This document shows, piece by piece, positions 5,228 to 10,960 of a stretch of DNA of 10,960 nt. The position numbers were made by a program, and so were the translations under genes. The notes under the pieces were generated by a model. That model did not search any database and was not told the origin of the DNA. It saw only the letters and a program-made list of their open reading frames with translations. This stretch comes from an uncultured Bacteroidales bacterium. GTDB lineage: Bacteria; Bacteroidota; Bacteroidia; Bacteroidales; Paludibacteraceae. The stretch covers positions 1-10,960 of the forward strand of contig CAIUKZ010000263.1 in assembly GCA_903899865.1 (NCBI GenBank), in the 5' to 3' direction. Position 1 is the first letter of the stretch; the number at the start of each line of letters is the position of its first letter.

Positions 5228-6019
5228 ATGAATATTTTTCGTTCGTTTTTGTGCACGTTGGTTGTTTTATCATTCGTTGCTTGCAGTTCGCAAAAGAAGA
5301 TTGCGTATTTCGCAAATGTTACTTCAGCTTCAGCTGATGCGATTAATTCAAGTTTTTCTAAGGCTCATGAGTCTCGGATTTGTCCTAATGACATGCTCTC
5401 CATTGTGGTCAATGGTCTTGACCCACTAGCAGTTGCCCCTTTTAATCTTCCATTAGTTTCTTATTCAACCCCTGGAAGTGATCAACTTTACGCAGCACCT
5501 ATGTTACAGTCTTATTTGGTGGATGTAAATGGAAATGTCAATTTTCCTGTAATTGGCACCATTAAACTTGCTGGTTTAACTAAGTCTCAAGCCATTAAAC
5601 ATATCAAGGAAGAACTGACACCTTATTTGAAAAATGCAATTGTGACCATTCAGTTTCTAAATTACAAAGTAACTGTACTAGGAGAGGTCACTAAACCAGG
5701 ACAATATGCCATTTCCAACGAGCGTGTCACAGTATTGGATGCACTTGGTTTGGCAGGTGACATGACAATTTTTGGAAAAAGAGAAAATGTACTCATTACA
5801 CGTGAAAATAATGGTCGGTTAGAATTTGTTCGCTTGAATTTGAATAGTGATGATGTGTTCAAATCTCCCTATTATTACCTTCAACAGAATGATGTAGTGT
5901 ATGTGGAGCCAAATAAGGTGAAGGCTATTTCATCAGAGAACGTAAACACAGGTTTGTATTTATCTACTGTTTCCACTTTAGCATCTGCTTTGACCGTGAT
6001 TTTTACAGTTACTAGATAA
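5228..6019 (+). CDS. Polysaccharide export outer-membrane lipoprotein (Wza-like)
   Basis: Wza-type proteins form the outer-membrane exit channel for capsular or exopolysaccharide and work with a Wzc-type inner-membrane partner. The lipoprotein signal ends at FVAC (C19). The polysaccharide export domain runs from about residue 48 (ICPNDMLSIVV) to 145 and includes VDVNGNVNFPVIG (98-110) and the helix with KSQAIKHIKEEL. An SLBB domain follows (about 146-225, KVTVLGEVTKPGQY). The C-terminal hydrophobic stretch (about 243-261) is a membrane segment, as is usual in Bacteroidota homologues in place of Wza's amphipathic barrel helix. At 263 residues it is shorter than E. coli Wza (379) because it has one SLBB domain, not two. 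The kinase gene starts 40 bases downstream on the same strand, which indicates an operon. Confidence 0.92.
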   Translation: MNIFRSFLCTLVVLSFVACSSQKKIAYFANVTSASADAINSSFSKAHESRICPNDMLSIVVNGLDPLAVAPFNLPLVSYSTPGSDQLYAAPMLQSYLVDVNGNVNFPVIGTIKLAGLTKSQAIKHIKEELTPYLKNAIVTIQFLNYKVTVLGEVTKPGQYAISNERVTVLDALGLAGDMTIFGKRENVLITRENNGRLEFVRLNLNSDDVFKSPYYYLQQNDVVYVEPNKVKAISSENVNTGLYLSTVSTLASALTVIFTVTR

Positions 6020-6059
6020 ATTTTGAATTGATTTATTTTTATTAGATTAGGTATATATA

Positions 6060-8381
6060 ATGGAAAATAACGTACAAAATGCAAGTCAGGTGAAGTTAGA
6101 TCAGATAATGGTTAGAGATTTGATTTATAAGTATTTGAGTAAGTGGTATTGGTTTGTTTTAGGCGTGATAGTTTGTCTTTCAATAGCATTTTTGTATTTC
6201 AAGATAACTAATGTGAAGTATCAGGTACAATCTACTATCACTCTCAGAAAGGATAAGGGCATGGCTGGCATGTTTGATATGCCCATGGTAGAAGGACTTG
6301 GGCTTTCCAATTCCAGCTCCAAAGAAGTGGAAGACGAGATGCAGGTGCTCATGTCCAAATCTGTGACCAGACACATGATAAAATCATTGGGCATAGAAAC
6401 AGAATATTTCAAAAAGGATGGGTTGAGGTATGTTGAACTTTATCCACTTTGTCCAGTGAAGTTAATAGTGCCTATGGGTTATAACGACACCACAAAAGTT
6501 CCAACGATTGAATTTACGCTTAAACAAAATAAAGATGGGTATGTGGTAGAATTTGAATCTAGAAGTGGTAGTATTACATTTACTTTAAAGACTATCAACT
6601 CATCATTAGCAACTCCTTATGGAGTTTTTAAATTGGTGCAGGTAGCTCCAATCAAATCAGGCGATGTGTATTGCATTAAAAGCCATTCTGTTAAGTCGCT
6701 AATAGATCGATATACTACAGAGGTCAAAATCTCAACCGTCAACAAAAAATCAAACGGTATTTTGTTGTCTTCAATCAGTGCTTGTCCTCAAAAGACAGAA
6801 GTAATACTTAATAAATTGGTGGAATTATATAATCTGGATGCAGTCATTGATAAAAATCAATTGGCAAGTAATACCGCCAAATTTATTGAAGAAAGACTAA
6901 AACTGATTAGTGCCGACTTGTTGACTCAAGAGGTGAAAGTTGAGAATTACAAGAAAGTTAATAAGTTGACCGATTTAGAGTCAGAGGCTGGCTTGTTCCT
7001 AGAAGCATCTAGCGACTATGAAAAGAAGTTAGCTGAAATTGAAACCCAATTGAATTTGGTTGTTTACATAGAAAGCTATGTGAAAGACAATCGCAACCAG
7101 TATAGCACAGTGCCACTTAACTTGGGTGTGAAGGATGAATCGGTGCTTACGGTGATGCAAGAGTATAACAAGGCTTTGCTTGAACGGATGAGAATACTTC
7201 GTTCGTCTAACGACAAGAATCCGGTTATAACACAGATGGAGATGCAGTTGAAAGAGATGCGATCCAATATTTTACTCACCATGGCGAGTGTGAAGGAGGG
7301 TTTGAAAATATCCAAGAATGACTTACTTCAAAAAGGCAAACAGTTTGATTCTAAAATTAAAGCAGTACCTACTCAAGAAAGACAATATATCGAAATCAAA
7401 CGTCAGCAAGAAATTAAGGAAAAATTATATTTGTTCCTGTTGCAAAAACGTGAAGAAAACGCATTGAGTCTAGCAAGTACAGTTCCTTCTGCTAAAACCA
7501 TCGATGCGGCATATACGTTGACCAAGCCTGTTTCTCCAAAAATGATTATCTATGTCTTTGCGCTTGTCATTGGCTTATTGATTCCTATTTTGATTATCTA
7601 TGTGATTGACTTGTTGAATGACAAAATATCTGACAAAAAGGAATTTAAAAAGCTAGTGCATGCACCATATATTGGCTCATTAATGTTGAGCAAAGACGCT
7701 GAGCGAGTAGTTGTCAAAGAAGGTAAGACAAATACTCTGGTAGAAATGTTTAGATTGGTACGCACCAATCTGCAGTTTATGTTGTCAGGCAAGAAATCGC
7801 CAGTTGTTTTGGTTACTTCAAGTGTTTCGGGCGAAGGAAAATCATTTATTTCTATCAACTTATCCATGTCATTGGCATTGACTAACAAGAAAGTGATTTT
7901 GGTAGGTTTGGATATTCGCAACCCGATGTTAGGTGACTATATGCACATTGCTAAGGATAAAGGTGCCACTCTCTATTTGTCTGACAATAGCTATAAAGTC
8001 ACAGATTTAATAATTTCTTCAGGATTTCATCCGCTTTTGGATGTGCTACCAGCAGGTCCAATACCACCTAATCCTTCTGAGTTGTTGATGAATGGACGAT
8101 TGGATGAGATGATTCATGAACTGAAGCAATTGTATGATTACATTATTCTTGATTCTGCTCCTGTGGGTATGGTCTCAGATACTTTCTTGATTAATAGGGT
8201 GGTTGATAACACCGTCTTTGTTTCACGTCAAGACTACACACCAAGAGAGATGGTAGATTTAATCAATGATGTATATGAAACCAAGAAACTGAATAATATG
8301 TCAGTAGTGTTGAATGGCATCGACGAGGCATCATCAGGATTTGGACATGGCTATGGCTATGGCTATGGACGAAAGGAATGA
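6060..8381 (+). CDS. Polysaccharide chain-length/tyrosine kinase protein (Wzc-like)
   Basis: Wzc-type BY-kinases control polymer length and export through cycles of tyrosine autophosphorylation. The N-terminal Wzz region has membrane helix 1 at residues 31-47 and a long periplasmic part, including coiled coil around 275-350 and 400-460. A GNVR-like segment (TQERQYIEIKRQQEIKEKLY) precedes membrane helix 2 (about 495-517). The cytoplasmic kinase shows Walker A SSVSGEGKS (587-595, K594), Walker A' VGLDIRNP (615-622, D618) and Walker B YIILDSAP (693-700 region, D698). The first aspartate of the canonical Walker A' motif (DADLR) is glycine here, a change I believe is frequent in this phylum. The C-terminus holds only three clustered tyrosines (Y765, Y767, Y769) in a GY repeat. 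The length of 773 is normal for a fused kinase. A strong terminator follows, so the Wza-like/Wzc-like unit is bicistronic. Confidence 0.94.
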   Translation: MENNVQNASQVKLDQIMVRDLIYKYLSKWYWFVLGVIVCLSIAFLYFKITNVKYQVQSTITLRKDKGMAGMFDMPMVEGLGLSNSSSKEVEDEMQVLMSKSVTRHMIKSLGIETEYFKKDGLRYVELYPLCPVKLIVPMGYNDTTKVPTIEFTLKQNKDGYVVEFESRSGSITFTLKTINSSLATPYGVFKLVQVAPIKSGDVYCIKSHSVKSLIDRYTTEVKISTVNKKSNGILLSSISACPQKTEVILNKLVELYNLDAVIDKNQLASNTAKFIEERLKLISADLLTQEVKVENYKKVNKLTDLESEAGLFLEASSDYEKKLAEIETQLNLVVYIESYVKDNRNQYSTVPLNLGVKDESVLTVMQEYNKALLERMRILRSSNDKNPVITQMEMQLKEMRSNILLTMASVKEGLKISKNDLLQKGKQFDSKIKAVPTQERQYIEIKRQQEIKEKLYLFLLQKREENALSLASTVPSAKTIDAAYTLTKPVSPKMIIYVFALVIGLLIPILIIYVIDLLNDKISDKKEFKKLVHAPYIGSLMLSKDAERVVVKEGKTNTLVEMFRLVRTNLQFMLSGKKSPVVLVTSSVSGEGKSFISINLSMSLALTNKKVILVGLDIRNPMLGDYMHIAKDKGATLYLSDNSYKVTDLIISSGFHPLLDVLPAGPIPPNPSELLMNGRLDEMIHELKQLYDYIILDSAPVGMVSDTFLINRVVDNTVFVSRQDYTPREMVDLINDVYETKKLNNMSVVLNGIDEASSGFGHGYGYGYGRKE

Positions 8382-8402
8382 TGATAAATTTATAGGTTTA
8401 TT

Positions 8403-8441
8403 AAAAAAGCTTTGAACTATTTCAAGGCTTTTTTTGTTTTT
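8403..8441 (+). terminator. Intrinsic terminator after the Wzc-like gene
   Basis: A 14-bp stem (8403-8416 with 8421-8434, one G-U pair) closes a four-base loop (ctat). It is followed by a T-rich run interrupted by one G (ttttttt-g-ttttt). It begins 21 bases after the kinase stop codon and should end the polysaccharide export transcript. Confidence 0.85.
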
Positions 8442-8552
8442 GAACGGAAACTAGGAAACTTTTATTATTTAATAGTTTATTTATGTATGATTATATTTTG
8501 TTGTTTATCAGCGTATTGGGTTTGGTAGCTTAAATGTAATAATTTAATAATG

Positions 8553-8592
8553 TAATTTTGTAATGACGATTCATATATTTTATTTAATTTTG
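8553..8592 (+). promoter_or_regulatory. Candidate promoter boxes for the TetR-family gene
   Basis: Two TAATTTTG boxes match the -7 consensus: 8553-8560 and 8585-8592. The second would start transcription near 8599, about 25 nt before the ATG, and is preferred. A TTTG at 8557-8560 lies 24 bases before it, longer than usual. The rest of the gap from 8442 is AT-rich and shows no gene. A small inverted repeat, acaaa-aac-tttgt (8611-8623), abuts the start codon. Confidence 0.35.
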
Positions 8593-8623
8593 TCGCCGAT
8601 TTAAACTTTCACAAAAACTTTGT

Positions 8624-9232
8624 ATGGACTCCCAAGCTATTCAGATTATACATACTGCAACACGGTTGTTCGAACAATACGGTATCAGAAGTGTATCCAT
8701 TGAAAATGTGTGTAATGAACTTCGTATTTCAAAGAAGACTTTTTATGTGCATTTCTCTCAGAAGGAGGATTTGGTGGCATCTGTACTGGATTATCAAGAA
8801 AATGTAGTGCATGAAAAGTTTTCCAAGTTGCTGAAAGATAAGAATGCCATTGAATCACTGATTATCATTATCAAAGAAATCAAGAAAAGTGTGGAGACCG
8901 AATCGCAATCCATGTGCTTTGATTTACAAAAATACTATCCAAAAATTCACGAAAAGCATGAGTTGAAAAAGCTGGAAGCCATGAAAATAGGTTTTGAGAT
9001 GAATCTACACCAAGGAATAGCAGAAGGTTATTATAGAAGTGATTTGGATGTAGAGCTGACATCACTGTTTCACTCCATACAGATGAAGAAGACATTTGAA
9101 ATCATGGAGCAGTCACCAAAGAAGTACACAAAGAAAAGATTAGTAGAGTTTTTCATTGATTTAATTGTACATTTTATTGCCAATGAGAAAGGGTTAAAGT
9201 ACATGGAAGAACAAAATACGAAGTCCGAATAG
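8624..9232 (+). CDS. TetR/AcrR-family transcriptional regulator
   Basis: The N-terminal 60 residues form the TetR-type helix-turn-helix: AIQIIHTATRLFEQYGIRSVSIENVCNELRIS followed by KKTFYVHFSQKEDLVASVL, with the family's typical Y.HF..KE.L recognition-helix ending. The remainder is helical and variable, as expected for a ligand-binding and dimerisation domain, and it gives no clue to the ligand. The 202-residue length is normal. The ATG at 8624 gives a complete domain. It lies 119 bases upstream of a TolC-like gene on the same strand, which fits local control of an efflux operon by a repressor released by substrate. Because a promoter box lies in the gap, the regulator may be transcribed separately from its targets. 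Confidence 0.92.
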   Translation: MDSQAIQIIHTATRLFEQYGIRSVSIENVCNELRISKKTFYVHFSQKEDLVASVLDYQENVVHEKFSKLLKDKNAIESLIIIIKEIKKSVETESQSMCFDLQKYYPKIHEKHELKKLEAMKIGFEMNLHQGIAEGYYRSDLDVELTSLFHSIQMKKTFEIMEQSPKKYTKKRLVEFFIDLIVHFIANEKGLKYMEEQNTKSE

Positions 9233-9289
9233 ACATTGCTTAGTCGAAACTTCTAGTCATTTGTCGGATTAAAATTTGAGTTTCGTCGA

Positions 9290-9328
9290 TTTTTGCAAAA
9301 AGGAAAGTATAATATTAGATTAGTTTTG
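9290..9328 (+). promoter_or_regulatory. Putative efflux promoter with overlapping palindrome
   Basis: A -7 box TAGTTTTG followed by C (9321-9328) lies 23 bases before the channel gene. A 12-bp perfect palindrome, tttttgcaaaaa (9290-9301), lies 19 bases upstream of it and contains a TTTG that may serve as the -33 element (25-base spacing, longer than ideal). A wider 7-bp inverted repeat, cgaaact (9245-9251) / agtttcg (9279-9285), lies just before it. Either is a candidate operator for the adjacent TetR-family protein. Confidence 0.45.
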
Positions 9329-9351
9329 CACAACAAATAAAACATAAGAAT

Positions 9352-10719
9352 ATGATTTATAAACAGTTTAGAAAAATAACAATGTCTGCTGTGCTGGTAG
9401 CCAGCATCACATTACCTTCTGTGGTGAAGGCATCGGATACGATTTCGATTTCTCTGTCCAAGGCCATAGAGATTGGATTGAGTAAAAGCGCAACTATCAG
9501 GATTGCAGACAAGGAAATTCAACGGGTAGATTATTCAAAGAAAGAAAAATTTGCTGCATTGTTTCCAAGTGTTAGTGGTTCGGCTTCTTTTTCCAATGCT
9601 CTTATTAAACCTAAAATGTACCTGCCAGTAGCATTTGGACCAGGGATGGGACCTGGCTATATGCCATCTTTATTTGCGGTTGACAATACTTTTGGAATGG
9701 GTGTGGCCTTGAATGTGCCATTGGTTTCTCCTACTTTGTGGGAGTCGCTAAAGATGACAGAAGTGGAAGCACAACAAGCTTTGGAGTCGGCACGAGCATC
9801 AAGAATAGACCTAATCAATCTAATCACAAAAGCCTATTATGGAGTGATGTTGGTAGAAGAGCAATACAAAGTGCTAAATAAAGTGGCAGATAGTAAAGAA
9901 CAAAATGCAAAAATTACAGAGTCAAAATTTAAGGAGGGTGCTGTTTCAGAATTTGAATGGATTAGGGCAGACGTGGAAGCAAGAAATGCTAAATCGGGTG
10001 TAGTAGGTTCCAAAAATGCCATTTATAATAGTATATTAAGGCTGAAGTTATTGATGGGGCTGGATATGAATGTGAATATTGTTGTAGAAGGAAAGTTGTC
10101 TGATACAGAGTCATTGATGTATAGAGATGTATTGAGTATTGATCCTTCTTCATTTGATAATAATTCTGATTTGAAATCACTTGACTTGGCTACATCACAA
10201 CTGGAACATGCTCTCAAAATTAATAAAGCAGGATGGTGGCCTACCATCATGGCTAGCTATAATTTTCAATATCAGACTATGGGTTTGAATAAGATGGCTC
10301 TCAAAGAATATGAATTATTCCCTGTATCCAATGTGGGTGTATCACTCTCTATTCCAATTTTTGACGGTGGAGCTCGTGTTCACCAAGACAAGCAGTTGCA
10401 GATTCAGTTGGACGAGCAGAAAGATAGACGAGAAAGTCTAAGACAAACACTCAAAATGCAAATTCTATCGTCATTGGATAATATAAAGAAAACATTGGAT
10501 AAGTTTGAGTCCGATAAAGAAGGACTTCGCCAAGCAGAAAAAGGAATGCAAATTGCTCAGAAAAGGTATGAAGTGGGAGCGGGTGTATATTTAGATTTGA
10601 CTAATTCAGAACTAGCATACATTCAAGCAGGATGGCAATACAATCAATCGATATACGATTATCTCTCAGCCAAAGCTGATTTGGAGAAACTATTAGGAAT
10701 CAATACTAACATCAAATAA
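9352..10719 (+). CDS. TolC-family outer-membrane efflux channel
   Basis: TolC-type trimers form a beta-barrel and periplasmic tunnel through which RND or ABC pumps expel substrates. A Sec signal peptide is visible (basic start, hydrophobic residues about 12-25, likely cleavage after VVKA at 27). Mature sequence begins with the family's SLSKAIEIGLSKSATIRIADKEI helix. Two outer-membrane efflux repeats follow, at about 34-220 and 245-445, each with long helices. The second ends with YLDLTNSELAYIQAGWQYNQSIYDYLSAKADLEKLLG, a recognisable family C-terminus. The loop rich in M, P and G (about residues 85-110, FGPGMGPGYMP) probably belongs to an extracellular barrel hairpin. At 455 residues the length is normal. 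M11 is an alternative start but would shorten the basic region of the signal. An adaptor gene follows after 30 bases. Confidence 0.93.
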   Translation: MIYKQFRKITMSAVLVASITLPSVVKASDTISISLSKAIEIGLSKSATIRIADKEIQRVDYSKKEKFAALFPSVSGSASFSNALIKPKMYLPVAFGPGMGPGYMPSLFAVDNTFGMGVALNVPLVSPTLWESLKMTEVEAQQALESARASRIDLINLITKAYYGVMLVEEQYKVLNKVADSKEQNAKITESKFKEGAVSEFEWIRADVEARNAKSGVVGSKNAIYNSILRLKLLMGLDMNVNIVVEGKLSDTESLMYRDVLSIDPSSFDNNSDLKSLDLATSQLEHALKINKAGWWPTIMASYNFQYQTMGLNKMALKEYELFPVSNVGVSLSIPIFDGGARVHQDKQLQIQLDEQKDRRESLRQTLKMQILSSLDNIKKTLDKFESDKEGLRQAEKGMQIAQKRYEVGAGVYLDLTNSELAYIQAGWQYNQSIYDYLSAKADLEKLLGINTNIK

Positions 10720-10749
10720 ACAAGAATAATATTATAAAATTGAAAAGAT

Positions 10750-10960
10750 ATGAGACGAATTAATCATTTTGGAATTTTGGTTTTTGCAATGACCCTCCTA
10801 GTGGTCTCTTGTAAGAAAGAAGAAAATGCAAAAGTAAAAACTGTGGAGGTTCCTAAAGTAAAGGTGCAGGAAGCAGTGCAACGCAATGTGGAACAAAGCT
10901 ATGAATTAACCGCTACCGTTCAGCCAGAAGTGAAGAACAATATCTCGCCTTCAGCTCCAG
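10750..10960 (+). CDS. RND efflux periplasmic adaptor lipoprotein (partial, runs off window)
   Basis: An ATG at 10750, 30 bases after the channel gene, opens a frame that stays open for 70 codons to the window edge. The product begins with a lipoprotein signal, MRRINHFGILVFAMTLLVVSC, with C21 as acylated residue, then a charged stretch (KKEENAKVK). VPKVKVQEAVQRNVEQSYELTATVQPEVKNNISPSAP follows in short segments typical of the first beta strands of AcrA/MdtA-type membrane fusion proteins, which run V..v....v......G.v.p.....i.p...G. Such adaptors connect the inner-membrane pump to the TolC channel. The gene order regulator, channel, adaptor predicts an RND transporter gene next. Only the first 70 residues can be judged. 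Confidence 0.85.
   Translation, partial: MRRINHFGILVFAMTLLVVSCKKEENAKVKTVEVPKVKVQEAVQRNVEQSYELTATVQPEVKNNISPSAP

Noticed and set aside
5146..5337. 63-codon plus-strand open frame in the leader of the export gene
   Set aside because: It overlaps the Wza-like gene start in another frame by 110 bases. The translation is rich in F, C and I without a coherent signal or domain, so a leader peptide is possible but not supported.
5662..6084. Two minus-strand open frames opposite the Wza-like gene
   Set aside because: They are antisense shadows of a gene with clear export and SLBB domains, with no promoter or domain.
6180..7921. Several minus-strand open frames opposite the Wzc-like gene
   Set aside because: All lie antisense to a single long gene with intact membrane and kinase motifs. 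None has recognisable protein features.
8880..10250. Minus-strand open frames opposite the regulator and channel genes
   Set aside because: They are short, overlap each other, and are antisense to well-supported genes.

Overview
The window looks like chromosomal DNA from a member of the Bacteroidota, most likely Bacteroidales. The base composition is AT-rich. Most of the larger gene starts are preceded by a TAnnTTTG box, the -7 element of the Bacteroidota primary sigma factor, and not by E. coli-type -10/-35 boxes. Strong Shine-Dalgarno sequences are largely absent, and several exported proteins are lipoproteins of the type common in this phylum. The exact genus cannot be told from the sequence alone.

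Left part (1-4064), housekeeping. A perfect 17-bp hairpin at the left edge probably ends a two-gene minus-strand operon made of a DivIC/FtsB-type septum protein and a small four-helix membrane protein (ATGA overlap). A 311-bp intergenic region separates this operon from the divergent dnaX gene. It holds divergent TAnnTTTG promoters, several inverted repeats and three copies of the 12-mer TTTTTACAAAAC. dnaX encodes the clamp-loader tau subunit and carries a run of 11 A exactly where the motor/collar part ends. This is a strong candidate for programmed slippage producing a short gamma-like form. dnaX converges, with one base between the stop codons, on a minus-strand glycerolipid acyltransferase of the HX5D type.

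Middle part (4065-8450), envelope. A short divergent promoter region serves the acyltransferase and a cyclophilin-type prolyl isomerase lipoprotein. Next is a well-formed promoter (TTTG, 20 bp, TATTTTTG) with a leader of about 130 nt. It drives a two-gene polysaccharide export unit: an outer-membrane Wza-like lipoprotein and a Wzc-like chain-length/tyrosine kinase protein. A strong intrinsic terminator follows, and no glycosyltransferase, polymerase or phosphatase gene lies within the window.

Right part (8624-10960), efflux. A TetR-family regulator is followed by a TolC-like outer-membrane channel and the start of a lipoprotein periplasmic adaptor. This is the usual front end of an RND multidrug efflux operon, whose inner-membrane pump would be expected just past the right edge. 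A 12-bp palindrome overlapping the channel gene's promoter region is a candidate operator. No tRNA, rRNA, CRISPR array, insertion sequence or phage gene was seen.
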